Part shown: one piece after another, positions 7,504 through 16,889 of the stretch
Layout of the letters: each line of letters opens with the position of its first letter
How positions within the stretch are numbered: position 1 is the first letter of the stretch
NCBI RefSeq assembly: GCF_902488755.1
Contig: NZ_CABTXF010000006.1
Coordinates: 1-53,603, forward strand
Origin: an uncultured Murdochiella sp.
GTDB lineage: Bacteria > Bacillota > Clostridia > Tissierellales > Peptoniphilaceae
Direction of reading: 5' to 3'
Length of the DNA: 53,603 nucleotides
Translations under genes and position numbers: made by a program
The notes under the pieces: generated by a model
Told to the model about the DNA's origin: nothing
Database searches by the model: none
The model's input: only the letters and a program-made list of their open reading frames with translations

Positions 7504-9336
7504 ATGTGTGGCATTGTAGGCTATGTTGGAAACACATCCGCCGTGGAAGTATTGTTGGACGGATTAAAAAAATTGGAATACCGCGGATATGATTCTGCGG
7601 GTGTTGCTGTACGAAATGCCGCCGGCTCTTTTACGGTGCTAAAAGAGAAGGGGCGTCTGGTTAATTTGGAAAATTGTATTGCGAAGCATAATCCGTCGGG
7701 AACCGAAGGCATCGGGCATACGCGATGGGCGACGCATGGAGAGTCCACGCGCATCAACGCACATCCGCACTATTCGGCGGATGACAGAGTCGTGGGTGTG
7801 CATAATGGTATTATCGAAAATTTCAAGGAAATCAAACAGGAGCTGAGCGAAAAAGGCTATACGTTTTATTCGGAAACGGACACCGAGGTTTGCATCAAGC
7901 TAATCGATTATTACTATGCAGACAAAAAGGATCCCCTCGAAGCGTTGAAAGCGGCAAAAGAACATATTCGCGGCTCTTATGCGCTGGCGATTCTCTTTGC
8001 GGATCGTCCGGGCGAGATTTGGGTCATGCGCAAGAACTCTCCCATGATTTTAGGGGTTAAAGAAGGGGCGAGCTTCTTAGCTTCGGACGTTCCAGCCATT
8101 TTGAAGCATACCCGTGACGTATACTATATGGAGGATGATCAGATTGCGCAGTTAACGCGCAAAGGCATCACCTTTTTCGATGCCGAGGGGCATTGCATCA
8201 CCATGCCGAAGCAGCATATCGACTGGGATGTCGCTGCTGCGGAAAAAGGTGGTTATGCGCATTTCATGCTCAAAGAGATTCATGAACAGCCGGTGGTGAT
8301 TGCTAATGCGCTTCGCCATTTTGTGGAACCGAATGGTTGGATTCGTTTTGATGGCGCGAATTTGACACCGGCGTTTTATGACTCCTTTGACCGTATCCAT
8401 ATTGTTGCCTGCGGATCTGCGTATCATGTGGCGTGTGTATCCAAATACATTGTGGAATCGCTCGCACGCATTCCGGTAGAGACAGACATTGCCTCGGAGT
8501 TTCGCTATCGGCATCCCATTTTGTCGAAACGGGATCTCGTGGTGGTCATTTCTCAATCCGGAGAAACGGCAGACTCGTTGGCAGCACTTAGGGAAGCCCA
8601 AGAGATGGGAGCATCGACGCTTGCTATTGTCAATGTCGTCGGCTCCTCGATTGCGCGCGAAGCGCAGCGTGTGATCTATACGGTTGCCGGTCCGGAGATT
8701 GCGGTCGCAACGACGAAAGCCTATAGCTGTCAGCTGTTAGTGATGGATCTTTTTGCGCTGGATTTGGCACTCCATCATAAACGCATCCGTGAAGAGGATG
8801 CCCAGGAGTTAATTGGCGCACTTAAGACGCTTCCGCGAAAAATGGACGAAATATTACGCGAAGAGGAAGCGTATAGTAAAGTGGCAGAACGCTTTCTTAA
8901 TAAAGAACACATGTTCTTTGTCGGTCGTGGAATGGATTATGCCGGTTGTCTCGAGGCGAGTCTCAAGCTAAAAGAAGTTTCGTACCTGCATTCCGAAGCC
9001 TATGCCGCCGGAGAATTGAAACACGGTACGATCAGTCTTATTGAAGAAGGAACCCCGGTAATCGGTATTGCTACACAAGCGGATCTCATGGAGAAGACAA
9101 GGTCTAACCTGTTGGAAGTTAAGACCCGTGGAGGCGACGTAACGACGCTGATTATGGAAGGTATGGAAGGCTTTGAGGACGTGGGGCACGTAATGACAAT
9201 TCCGGAGATTCATCCGCTTTGGGCAAACAGCCTTTCGGTGTTGCCCATGCAGCTTTTGGCGTATTATGAGTCCACGTTGCGTGGCTTAGATGTCGATAAA
9301 CCGCGTAATTTAGCCAAAAGCGTGACCGTAGAATAA
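7504..9336 (+). CDS. glmS: Glutamine--fructose-6-phosphate aminotransferase (isomerizing)
   Basis: 610 residues, the normal full length. It converts fructose-6-phosphate and glutamine to glucosamine-6-phosphate and glutamate, the entry step to UDP-GlcNAc for peptidoglycan. The N-terminal MCGIVGYVG exposes the catalytic Cys after Met removal; HTRWATHGE and NGIIEN mark the class II glutamine amidotransferase domain (1-~220). Two SIS sugar-isomerase domains follow (CGSAYHV ~295, SQSGETADS ~345, and ~455-590), and the C-terminus KSVTVE matches the family's conserved tail. Start set by AGGAGG 5 bases upstream. Regulation may be through the upstream hairpin; the usual Bacillota glmS ribozyme is not seen. 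Confidence 0.97.
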   Translation: MCGIVGYVGNTSAVEVLLDGLKKLEYRGYDSAGVAVRNAAGSFTVLKEKGRLVNLENCIAKHNPSGTEGIGHTRWATHGESTRINAHPHYSADDRVVGVHNGIIENFKEIKQELSEKGYTFYSETDTEVCIKLIDYYYADKKDPLEALKAAKEHIRGSYALAILFADRPGEIWVMRKNSPMILGVKEGASFLASDVPAILKHTRDVYYMEDDQIAQLTRKGITFFDAEGHCITMPKQHIDWDVAAAEKGGYAHFMLKEIHEQPVVIANALRHFVEPNGWIRFDGANLTPAFYDSFDRIHIVACGSAYHVACVSKYIVESLARIPVETDIASEFRYRHPILSKRDLVVVISQSGETADSLAALREAQEMGASTLAIVNVVGSSIAREAQRVIYTVAGPEIAVATTKAYSCQLLVMDLFALDLALHHKRIREEDAQELIGALKTLPRKMDEILREEEAYSKVAERFLNKEHMFFVGRGMDYAGCLEASLKLKEVSYLHSEAYAAGELKHGTISLIEEGTPVIGIATQADLMEKTRSNLLEVKTRGGDVTTLIMEGMEGFEDVGHVMTIPEIHPLWANSLSVLPMQLLAYYESTLRGLDVDKPRNLAKSVTVE

Positions 9337-9389
9337 AACTCGGTAACGGCAGCCAGTTTTCGTTATGGCGTGAACCAAAGGAGCGAACG

Positions 9390-10124
9390 TTGATTACCTA
9401 CACTTTTCCACAACTCATTCATGATGCCTGTGTGTTAGCTGTGCAGCCCGTGCTTAGTCGTGCGTTGAGCGGCGCTATCGGAGACGACATGGAGGAGAAG
9501 GAAGCGGAACAGTACATTCTTTCTATTCTCAAGGAAGATAAGGAAGCGCAGGATGTTCAGCTTTTGCCGGGAGAAGAGGGACCCGATCTTTCCGGACTCG
9601 GTTTTCGTGCGCTTTTCTTTTTGGTGTTTCGTCAACCGTATTCCGGCTTGGAACGCGATCCAGACATCTCCGGCGCATTATCCATTTTGGAGAAGCATTA
9701 TGACATAACGCAGGAACAAATCGATATGCTCTGGATGACACAGCATATTTATCAGACTTCCGGCGACCAGCTGCTTTCGGCGGAATGGGTTCCCTCGAAT
9801 GAGCAAGACTTTTCCACTTGGACGGACGAACGCGCTCTGGAAGTGATGAAAAAGGCTCTTTCGCCTTTTGGGGAAGACGTTGATGCGTTTTTTGCGCCCC
9901 TGACGACCAGCTTGGAAGTACAGACGGACATGAAGCGCGCCGATTCCGGAGATCCGAATGCCATGGTAGAAATTGCCTATGATTTGATTGAAGGTCGTGG
10001 CGTGGCAACCGATTTTAAGCAGGCGGAGAATTGGGCAAGAACGGCATTAGCGCATCAAACGACTCGCACAGAGGAAGCGCAGAAGATGGTTGCGTTTTTG
10101 GAATTGCTGAACGAACGGGAATAA
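9390..10124 (+). CDS. Conserved hypothetical protein with a C-terminal Sel1-like repeat
   Basis: 244 residues starting with TTG, supported by AAAGGAG 6 bases upstream and no better ATG. Soluble, acidic, no signal peptide. Near the C-terminus (about 190-235) GDPNAMVEIAYDLIEGRGV...AENWARTALAH matches one Sel1/TPR-like helical repeat, a protein-protein interaction fold. The N-terminal 180 residues are not recognised. It follows glmS by 53 bases in the same direction and ends before a terminator, so it may be co-transcribed with glmS. Confidence 0.7.
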   Translation: MITYTFPQLIHDACVLAVQPVLSRALSGAIGDDMEEKEAEQYILSILKEDKEAQDVQLLPGEEGPDLSGLGFRALFFLVFRQPYSGLERDPDISGALSILEKHYDITQEQIDMLWMTQHIYQTSGDQLLSAEWVPSNEQDFSTWTDERALEVMKKALSPFGEDVDAFFAPLTTSLEVQTDMKRADSGDPNAMVEIAYDLIEGRGVATDFKQAENWARTALAHQTTRTEEAQKMVAFLELLNERE

Positions 10125-10145
10125 ACGAAAAAAAGGATGAGCCAG

Positions 10146-10178
10146 AGTCGGAGTATTGCGGTACTCCGGCTTTTTTTA
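10146..10178 (+). terminator. Rho-independent terminator
   Basis: Stem AGTCGGAGTA / TACTCCGGCT (one G-T pair) with loop TTGCGG and a run of seven T. It ends the glmS / Sel1-protein transcription unit. Confidence 0.88.
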
Positions 10179-10197
10179 TTTCTTATAAACCAATGCG

Positions 10198-10235
10198 CTG
10201 AAAAGTGACCAGCGAAATGACTGAAAAGTGATCAG
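10198..10235. repeat. Two direct repeats CTGAAAAGTGAYCAG, 23 bases apart
   Basis: CTGAAAAGTGACCAG at 10198-10212 and CTGAAAAGTGATCAG at 10221-10235 differ at one base. They lie between two terminators and belong to no gene. Spaced repeats of this AAAGTGACCA type recall the multiple terminal repeats at the ends of IS21-family elements, so this could be a transposon relic; this is a weak inference. Confidence 0.45.
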
Positions 10236-10280
10236 TGAGCCTTTGTTTCATGGCGTATTATAACGAAGAGTGTAAAGCGA

Positions 10281-10317
10281 AAAAAACACCTGCTGTTTCA
10301 ACAGTGGGTGTTTTTTT
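10281..10317. terminator. Bidirectional terminator
   Basis: AAAAAACACC(T)GCTGTT-TCA-AACAG(T)GGGTGTTTTTTT; flanking A and T runs make it work on both strands. It ends the AI-2E family transporter gene on the minus strand. Confidence 0.85.
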
Positions 10318-10325
10318 GTCTTAGA

Positions 10326-11504
10326 TTACTTCCGATCCAAATTCAAATGTTTCTCCGCAATGCGCCGATCGGTATAATCCATCAATATCGTGTGTATTGT
10401 CGAGACCAGCGGAACAAAGAGGAACATGCCGACAAAGCCGAAGCTCGCAGCGCCGACCAAGACGGCAAGCAGAACCAAAATGCCGGGAAGCCCCGTTTGT
10501 TGCCCAACCACACGCGGATAGATGATATTGCCCTCCAATTGCTGGAGACAGACGAGATAGACCAGATAGGTGATGGCGTGTAGCGGAGAAATGGTCAGCA
10601 GCATGAAGGCGCCCAAAAGACCAGCAATAAAGGCGCCGACGAGAGGAATGAGCGCCCCCAGCATCGTCATTAGCGAAATCATCAGCGCATATTCCAGCCC
10701 CAACATACTCATGCCAATATAATTCATCGTACCTAATAGAAGCGCCTCTACAAACTGTCCGGTAAAGAAATTATAGAAGCTGTCGAATGCGGTATACGAG
10801 ACATACATCACCGCATCAGCGTGGCGCTCGCTTAAAAAGGTATAGATCATTTTTTTGGCAGCGCGACTTAGCTTTTCTTTGCTTAACAGGGCGTACAGCG
10901 AGAAGATAAACGCCAGCAAAGAGGACATTGCGATGTTAATTACCGAGCCAATCTGCGTAAGCAGGTTCTGCGCAAATTGCGAGATCAATGTTTGTATATC
11001 CACCCCTTTGAAATAGGTATCGATAAACTCCTGCAGTGACAGATTGTTGACATTGCTCATGACCTGGTTGATGGCATCGTTGATGCTTTCCCTCAGGGAA
11101 CCCAGCCAGTCGGCGTGTTCCACAAACGTGCGCGCTTTACGCAGGACATCCGGAATTGCCCGAATAAAAATCTGCATGGAATTGATTACATTCGGTATGA
11201 TGACCGTAAATGCCAGGAAAACGAAGGCGACGATGATGGCAAGCGCAATGAGCATAGCCAGAACGCGCGTCACTTTTGGATTCAGCGGTAGACGGGCAAG
11301 AAGCGATTCGATGCGGCGCATGGGGATATTGACAATAAATGCCAAGACAAGCCCAATAAGAAACGGCTGAATAATGCGCAGAAGAGTGAGCAGCATATTG
11401 ACCAGCACGGGGAAGTTATAAAGCAAAAAGCCTAAAACAAGGGAAAAAGACGCAATTCGTATTCCGATAAGGACAATTTTCTTTTGTTCCGGCGTCAGTT
11501 TCAT
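10326..11504 (-). CDS. AI-2E family transporter (UPF0118/PerM-like membrane protein)
   Basis: 392 residues with an N-terminal pair of helices, a central amphipathic stretch (~100-190) and five to six further C-terminal hydrophobic segments, the layout of the AI-2E/PerM family. Motifs such as IIQPFLIGLVLAFIVN near the start, and LGLEYALMISLMTMLGALIPLVG and EGNIIYPRVVGQQTGLP in the C-terminal half are typical. Members export the quorum signal AI-2, act as Na+/H+ antiporters or have unknown cargo, so substrate is not assigned. Single-gene unit: AAAGGAA ribosome site, candidate extended -10 TGGTAAAAT (minus strand, 11537-11545), and a terminator after it. Confidence 0.88.
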   Translation of the reverse strand: MKLTPEQKKIVLIGIRIASFSLVLGFLLYNFPVLVNMLLTLLRIIQPFLIGLVLAFIVNIPMRRIESLLARLPLNPKVTRVLAMLIALAIIVAFVFLAFTVIIPNVINSMQIFIRAIPDVLRKARTFVEHADWLGSLRESINDAINQVMSNVNNLSLQEFIDTYFKGVDIQTLISQFAQNLLTQIGSVINIAMSSLLAFIFSLYALLSKEKLSRAAKKMIYTFLSERHADAVMYVSYTAFDSFYNFFTGQFVEALLLGTMNYIGMSMLGLEYALMISLMTMLGALIPLVGAFIAGLLGAFMLLTISPLHAITYLVYLVCLQQLEGNIIYPRVVGQQTGLPGILVLLAVLVGAASFGFVGMFLFVPLVSTIHTILMDYTDRRIAEKHLNLDRK

Positions 11505-11604
11505 GGGACAATTCCTTTCTGTTTCGATTGCTTTTCATTTTACCATAGGTTACGGAGAAACGTGGCATTTCTGCTGTGTACGGCTGCGGAGAAGCGGTTT
11601 TTTG

Positions 11605-11613
11605 TGCTATGAT
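11605..11613 (+). promoter_or_regulatory. Candidate extended -10 promoter for the nucleotidyltransferase-ackA operon
   Basis: TGC-TATGAT (TGn plus -10) 57 bases before the start at 11670. No good -35 is visible, as expected for extended -10 promoters. Confidence 0.45.
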
Positions 11614-11669
11614 AAGAAAGACAAGAATACAGGAAATACACAGCAATACAGTGACTTAAGGGAGGGAAT

Positions 11670-12584
11670 ATGGAGAAGAAACCGATTCTGTTAGTACTGG
11701 CTGCCGGTATGGGATCCCGTTATGGCGGACTGAAACAAATTGATCCGCTCGGTCCGACAGGAGAGATCATCATCGACTATTCTATTTTTGATGCGGTGGA
11801 AGCCGGCTTTGAGCGGTTTATCTTTGTGATCAAAGAAGAAAATCGTGAGGCGTTTGATGAGATTTTGACCGATCATCTGCCCAAAAACCTCGAAATTCAT
11901 ATTGTGTATCAGGATTTGGAAGATGTGCCGGAAGGATTCATCATCCCCGAAGGAAGAGAAAAACCATGGGGAACGACACATGCCATTTGTGCGGCAAAAG
12001 ACGTGATTGATGCGCCCTTCGCTGTCATCAATGCAGACGATTATTACGGTAAAGAAGCGTATCGGCAAATTTACGATTTCATGACTTCCGATAGAATCAC
12101 GTCGGATCACCATGCCATGGTCGGCTTTAAGATTAAAAATACGCTGACGGATCATGGCTCGGTTTCTCGTGGTGTTTGTGAAGTGGAAAATGACCAGCTG
12201 GTCAAAATTGTGGAGCGTACCAAGTTGTTTAAGGAAGGCGACGGCGCGCGTTTTACCGATGAAAACGGCGTTGAACAGCATTTGGACGGCGAGAACGTGG
12301 TATCGATGAATTTCTGGGGATTCCATCCCGGCTTCTTGCCCTTCCTGCAAGAGGATTTACACCGCTTCTTCCGTGAAGATGTGCCCAAAAATCTGCTGAA
12401 ATCCGAAGCGCTGTTACCGACCGCTGTGGGAACGGGTCTTACCGAAGGAAAATTGTCCGTTGAGGTATTAACGACAAATGACACGTGGATGGGCGTAACG
12501 TACCATGAAGATAAAGAACCTGTAATGGCTGGGTTCAAGGCATTGGTCGAGGACGGCGTATATCCTTCCCCGCTGTGGAAGTAA
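11670..12584 (+). CDS. Sugar-phosphate nucleotidyltransferase family protein
   Basis: 304 residues of the NTP_transferase (GT-A like) fold. The N-terminal LAAGMGSRYGGLKQ (residues ~9-22) is the nucleotide-binding signature, PLGPTGEIIIDY and VINADDYYG (~110-118, with the metal-binding Asp) complete the core. Enzymes of this fold join NTP and a sugar-1-phosphate to give NDP-sugar and pyrophosphate. This subfamily differs from GalU and RmlA and its substrate is not known to me. GGGAGG precedes the start; the gene ends 12 bases before ackA, so the two are probably one operon. Confidence 0.8.
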   Translation: MEKKPILLVLAAGMGSRYGGLKQIDPLGPTGEIIIDYSIFDAVEAGFERFIFVIKEENREAFDEILTDHLPKNLEIHIVYQDLEDVPEGFIIPEGREKPWGTTHAICAAKDVIDAPFAVINADDYYGKEAYRQIYDFMTSDRITSDHHAMVGFKIKNTLTDHGSVSRGVCEVENDQLVKIVERTKLFKEGDGARFTDENGVEQHLDGENVVSMNFWGFHPGFLPFLQEDLHRFFREDVPKNLLKSEALLPTAVGTGLTEGKLSVEVLTTNDTWMGVTYHEDKEPVMAGFKALVEDGVYPSPLWK

Positions 12585-12596
12585 GAGGTGAAAACG

Positions 12597-13790
12597 ATGA
12601 AGATTTTGGTCATAAATTGCGGAAGTTCCTCGCTGAAATATCAATTGTTCAATATGGACAATGAAGAAGTGATGGCGAAGGGACTTGTTGAGCGCATCGG
12701 CATCGATGGCTCTCGCTTGGTGCAGGAAGTAGGCGAAGAGGAATGGGTAAACGAGACGGCAATTCCTGACCACAATACTGCCGTTAAGTTGGTATTTGCC
12801 GCACTGACCGATGACAAACAGGGCGTCATCCACTCCATGGAGGAAATTGACGCGGTGGGTCACCGCGTGGTGCATGGCGGAGAAAAATTCACGGAATCGA
12901 CGTTGGTGGATGAAGACGTGATTGCGGCGATTGAACAAGTCATTCCGTTCAGCCCTCTTCATAATCCGGCAAACTTGCAGGGGATCAAAGCAGCGCAAGA
13001 AGCGCTTCCCGGAAAACCGAATGTAGCCGTTTTCGATACGGCGTTTCATCAGACCATGCCGAAGGAAAATTACATGTACGCTCTTCCGTATGACCTCTAT
13101 AGCGATCACGGGATTCGTCGCTACGGTTTTCATGGAACCAGTCACTATTTTGTGACGCTTCGGGCATCCGAATTGCTGAACATTCCTGTGGACAAGCTCA
13201 ATATCATTTCCTGTCATTTGGGCAATGGTTCCTCGGTTACTGCGGTCAAAAACGGCAAGAGTTACATTACGTCGATGGGGCAGACGCCGCTTGCCGGTGT
13301 GCCGATGGGAACACGCTGCGGCGACATCGATCCTGCCATTGTGACCTTTATGCAAACCCGTCTGGGAAAATCGGCAGAGGAAGTGGATGCCATCTTGAAT
13401 AAGGAATCCGGCGTAGCAGGTGTTTCCGGCGTTTCCAGCGATTTCCGCGACTTAGAGAATGCTTCGGACGAAGGAAATGAACGTGCGCAATTAGCCTTGG
13501 ATATGTTCCATGCGCGAGTGCGCGAGACGGTTGCTGCGTATGCGGCGGATTTAGGGCGTGTTGATGCCATTACGTTTACCGGCGGAATCGGGGAGAACGG
13601 TGCGAAGGATCGCAAAGCCATCTGCAAAGGCTTAGAGATTATGGGCGTAAAGTTAAATGATGCGGTAAACGAAAAGCGTAAGCCCAAAGAAAAGAAGATT
13701 TCTGCCGACGATTCCGCCATAGCGGTATGGGTCGTTCCGACGAATGAAGAGCTGATGATTGCGCGAGACACGATGCGCTTGTCGAAGTAA
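12597..13790 (+). CDS. ackA: Acetate kinase
   Basis: 397 residues from the ATG at 12597, placed 6 bases after AGAGGTG; the GTG at 12588 would lie in the ribosome site. Catalyses acetyl phosphate + ADP = acetate + ATP, the ATP-yielding last step of acetate fermentation. Seen: MKILVINCGSSSLKYQL (N-terminal phosphate motif), HRVVHGG, HNPANL, FDTAFHQTMP, RRYGFHGTSH, SCHLGNGSS, and FTGGIGENG near the C-terminus, all conserved in the family. Phosphotransacetylase is not adjacent. Followed by a terminator. Confidence 0.97.
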   Translation: MKILVINCGSSSLKYQLFNMDNEEVMAKGLVERIGIDGSRLVQEVGEEEWVNETAIPDHNTAVKLVFAALTDDKQGVIHSMEEIDAVGHRVVHGGEKFTESTLVDEDVIAAIEQVIPFSPLHNPANLQGIKAAQEALPGKPNVAVFDTAFHQTMPKENYMYALPYDLYSDHGIRRYGFHGTSHYFVTLRASELLNIPVDKLNIISCHLGNGSSVTAVKNGKSYITSMGQTPLAGVPMGTRCGDIDPAIVTFMQTRLGKSAEEVDAILNKESGVAGVSGVSSDFRDLENASDEGNERAQLALDMFHARVRETVAAYAADLGRVDAITFTGGIGENGAKDRKAICKGLEIMGVKLNDAVNEKRKPKEKKISADDSAIAVWVVPTNEELMIARDTMRLSK

Positions 13791-13841
13791 AGGCAAGACC
13801 TTTAGAAAGCGTAGTCTTTCTCGTGTGAAGCGAAAAAAGGA

Positions 13842-13877
13842 AAAAGCAGCGACGGAGAGATCCATCGCTGCTTTTTT
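13842..13877. terminator. Bidirectional terminator between ackA and the HAD gene
   Basis: AAAAGCAGCGA ... TCGCTGCTTTT with inner GGA/TCC pairing and T run on the plus strand; A run precedes the stem so it can serve the minus-strand gene also. Confidence 0.88.
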
Positions 13878-13897
13878 GTTCGGTAACGAAGTTGTGA

Positions 13898-14563
13898 TTA
13901 CTGTTCTTCCTCTGCGAATCGTCTTGCTATAGATACAAGAGAAACCTCTTTCAGGGAGTGCGCGATGACCCAGGCTTCCGGAAAGGCATAGTGATTGGTA
14001 ACGCTGCAGGGAACAGCGAGGGCGCGCAGCCCTGCCGCCGACGCGGCGCGGATGCCATTCATCGAATCTTCAATCACTAAGGCTTCATTGGCACACACGC
14101 CTGCTTTTTCCAACGCCTTGAGGTACAGGTCGGGTGCCGGCTTCAGTGCTTTGGTGTCCTCGGCAGTCAGTACAAAACGAAAGCGGTCGCGGATAGATAG
14201 ATATGCGAGGCGAGAATGAATCGTGCGAGCCAGGTTGGAGGAGACAATCGCACAGGAGATACCAAGCGCTTCGGCATCCTTCAGCCAGCACGCGACACCG
14301 GGCAGCAAGGGCAGATGCCCCAAAGCGCGTTCTTCCAGAGAACGAGAAAAGGCAAAAAACGCCTCTTCATCCAGTGTACTATCGTATTTTTGTTTTATAT
14401 AGTTGACTAACTCGACATGCCAGGCGCCTGCAGCGATAGCGTATTCTTCTAAGGTTAAAATGTGTCCGGTGCGCTCCACAAACCAGTCGCGCATCAGGCG
14501 ATATACTTCTGTTTCGGTATCGGTGATCACGCCGTCAAAGTCCATGAATAGGTATTTGAGCAT
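13898..14563 (-). CDS. HAD-superfamily hydrolase / beta-phosphoglucomutase-like
   Basis: 221 residues. DFDGVITDTE (residues 8-17) is motif I with nucleophile Asp and general acid Asp; SSN near residue 108 is motif II; the KPAPDLY segment holds the motif III Lys; VIEDSMNG is motif IV. A helical cap lies between residues ~18 and 85, as in subclass IA enzymes (phosphoglycolate phosphatase, beta-phosphoglucomutase). Acts on a small phosphorylated metabolite in the cytoplasm; substrate unknown. Convergent with ackA and separated from it by a terminator. Confidence 0.85.
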   Translation of the reverse strand: MLKYLFMDFDGVITDTETEVYRLMRDWFVERTGHILTLEEYAIAAGAWHVELVNYIKQKYDSTLDEEAFFAFSRSLEERALGHLPLLPGVACWLKDAEALGISCAIVSSNLARTIHSRLAYLSIRDRFRFVLTAEDTKALKPAPDLYLKALEKAGVCANEALVIEDSMNGIRAASAAGLRALAVPCSVTNHYAFPEAWVIAHSLKEVSLVSIARRFAEEEQ

Positions 14564-14649
14564 ACACGTCCTTTCTGGTTCGCACGAAACTTCTATCCGG
14601 AAAGTGTTCTGTCCGGTTGATGTCAGGGGAAGGTAACGGGCGTAAACGA

Positions 14650-15408
14650 CTATGCCTGAATCACAAATCGTTCGCCCGGCTTGTGGATGGCTTGAATCAC
14701 CGTACCGGTTTCGCCACTATAGCGCGCACGGAAGGCTTCCGTAATTTGTGGATGTTCGCGAAAATGCATGGGGAAAAAGATTTGCGGATGAAGATATTTC
14801 AAATAGTACGAGCCGCCCAGCATGGCATTCTCTTCCAGTCGCGGATCGACAACGCCAAAACCGACATCAATCGGATGAACGCTAACCTGCCGTAAAATCT
14901 GCAGATAATCGCGGACTTCTCGCTTTTGTTCCGCTTCCGGAGAAGCGGGCCATTTCCAGGCGTTCAAATCTCCTGCATGAAAGAAATTGACGTCGTGTAA
15001 GGTAAAAAGAATAGCCATTCCCTGATCGGTGGAGGGGAACGTTCGAATGGACAGTCCACCGAAACAATCTTGTTCAAGGGGGGCTATACGGCGCGTGCGC
15101 GAGGGATCATAGACAATTTTTCGCACACGGGTCTGCGCGGGATTTTCGCTGAGATGAAGAATTTTCCCCTGCTCCGTCATCCGCTCCACATCCTCTGAAA
15201 GGATATACAGCGCTTTTTCACTTCCCGGCAGAGAGAAAATCGCCGGATTGTAGTGATCGGCATGTGCATGGGTAACTATAAACAGGATCTTTTTATCCTT
15301 CGGCAAAACAAGATCGCCCTTCCAATAATCAATCACAAGGAAGGTATCTTGATAATCAATGGTGAAGCCACTGTTGTACAAATACTGAATGGTGAGCGTT
15401 TGGGACAT
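14650..15408 (-). CDS. Metallo-beta-lactamase-fold hydrolase
   Basis: 252 residues. THAHADHYN (about 46-54) is the HxHxDH zinc motif; a later His (FFHAGDLNAW, ~140) and PMHFREH (~215) supply further metal ligands, resembling the UPF0173/UlaG-like branch. Predicted cytoplasmic Zn-dependent hydrolase of unknown substrate. It is divergent from the glutamate-cysteine ligase gene; a TATAAT on the minus strand (15438-15443) is a candidate -10. Confidence 0.83.
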   Translation of the reverse strand: MSQTLTIQYLYNSGFTIDYQDTFLVIDYWKGDLVLPKDKKILFIVTHAHADHYNPAIFSLPGSEKALYILSEDVERMTEQGKILHLSENPAQTRVRKIVYDPSRTRRIAPLEQDCFGGLSIRTFPSTDQGMAILFTLHDVNFFHAGDLNAWKWPASPEAEQKREVRDYLQILRQVSVHPIDVGFGVVDPRLEENAMLGGSYYLKYLHPQIFFPMHFREHPQITEAFRARYSGETGTVIQAIHKPGERFVIQA

Positions 15409-15563
15409 GGTTGTTCCTTTCGTCGGTGCTTCTTACGATTATACACTACACGGTAATCGATACGGATAAAAAAGGCGGGCGAAATGGTGTTAAAGCCCTA
15501 CCGAAAATGCGTAACCCTGCACGACATAGAAAAATACCGGAACAAATGGGGAAAGGCGGAAAG

Positions 15564-16889
15564 ATGAACAAACTTTTGACGGAAAATGAGAAAAGAGATC
15601 GCATCGTCAACGTGATTCGCGGTGGATACACCGATCGCATTCGCTGGCAGGTGGGACCGGAAATAGAGCATTTTGTTTTTGACCGAAAAAGCGGAAAACG
15701 CATCTTTTATCCGGGCGAAAACGGTGTCGAGAGCATTTTGCAGGCATTTTCCCGTCGCCATCCGGATTGGACTGCCACTTGGGAAGAAGGTCATCTTCTC
15801 GGCTTAGAAAAGCTTGGCAGCAGTATCACGCTGGAACCGGGTGCACAACTGGAGTTTTCTCTTGCCCCGTCGGAATCGATTTGCATCCTTCAGCGTCGTT
15901 ATCAGGAGCTTTTGGATGCGATTTACGAAGTATTGGATCCATTGGGCTATATGCTGGTCACGATAGGATTAGATCCATTTTATACCGTGGAGGATATCCC
16001 TCTTTTGCCGAAATCCCGTTACCGTATGATGGATGCCTATTTGCAAAACACCGGTGATTTAGCACAGACGATGATGCGAAAAAGTGCGGCTTTACAAGTA
16101 TCCATTGATGTCGAGGACGACGAGGACTTTATTCGCAAGTATCGTGTGTTGGTGGCTCTTTCACCGATTTTATACACCCTTTTCGATTCGGCGATAGAGA
16201 ACGAGGGAAAGCGTCTGATGGCGTTTAATAGCCGTCAGGAAATCTGGCGGCGCACCGATCCGGCACGGACGGGCTATCCGTCGGATGTCTTTTCGCCGAA
16301 GTTCGGAGTAGAGCAATATGCCGAATGGGTGCTCTCTGTGCCGCCCATTTTTCTGCCGAAAGAGGGGAAAATCGATTTTACCGGAGATCGTCCGCTTCGC
16401 GAGCTTCTTGACGAGGCAAAAGACGAAGAAGAACGGGATGCTCTTGTACGTCACGGCATGTCCATCGTTTTTCCCGATGTGCGCGCAAAGCGTGTGATGG
16501 AGATTCGCATGATGGATTCCGTGGCTGCGCCATATGCGCTGGGGGCGATGGCGCTTTTCAAAGGCTTGCTTTACAACGCCGATACCCTGCGACGTCTGGA
16601 AGACCGTTTTACACCCATGCAGGTGGACTGGGTAGAACGCGGAAAAAATGCGGGCAGAGAGAATGGTATTCAAGCCTATTATCACGGCGATTATTTTGCC
16701 CACTGGGGAATGACCCTTTGCGCTTGGGCGCGCGAGGGACTGAGCGAACAAGAAGCGGTCTTTCTTACTCCTTTAGAAACCATGTGGGACAACCTTGATA
16801 CGCCGCGTTTGCAAATGGAACGTGTAGTGGAAAACGAAGGATGGCTGGAAACCTTGAGAAAGTGGGAGGTGCGTCATGTTTTATCCTGA
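15564..16889 (+). CDS. Glutamate--cysteine ligase, GCS2/EgtA-like
   Basis: 441 residues from the ATG at 15564, 4-5 bases after GAAAGGCGG; the upstream open frame to 15411 lacks a ribosome site and composition of a protein. GPEIEHFVFD (~30-39), the segment LEPGAQLEFS (~93-102, metal-binding Glu residues), and IGLDPF match the GCS2 family, which joins glutamate gamma-carboxyl to cysteine using ATP. The product gamma-Glu-Cys is itself a thiol buffer or the precursor of glutathione-type compounds. No classical glutathione synthetase (gshB) or gshF fusion is adjacent; instead an ATP-grasp enzyme overlaps its 3' end by 14 bases. Other amine partners than Cys are possible in this family (EgtA-like, YbdK-like). 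Confidence 0.82.
   Translation: MNKLLTENEKRDRIVNVIRGGYTDRIRWQVGPEIEHFVFDRKSGKRIFYPGENGVESILQAFSRRHPDWTATWEEGHLLGLEKLGSSITLEPGAQLEFSLAPSESICILQRRYQELLDAIYEVLDPLGYMLVTIGLDPFYTVEDIPLLPKSRYRMMDAYLQNTGDLAQTMMRKSAALQVSIDVEDDEDFIRKYRVLVALSPILYTLFDSAIENEGKRLMAFNSRQEIWRRTDPARTGYPSDVFSPKFGVEQYAEWVLSVPPIFLPKEGKIDFTGDRPLRELLDEAKDEEERDALVRHGMSIVFPDVRAKRVMEIRMMDSVAAPYALGAMALFKGLLYNADTLRRLEDRFTPMQVDWVERGKNAGRENGIQAYYHGDYFAHWGMTLCAWAREGLSEQEAVFLTPLETMWDNLDTPRLQMERVVENEGWLETLRKWEVRHVLS

Noticed and set aside
12468..13355. Long antisense frame (295 codons) in ackA
   Set aside because: It is the shadow of the conserved acetate kinase frame, without ribosome site or protein motifs; the same holds for the 219-codon antisense frame at 11691-12350.
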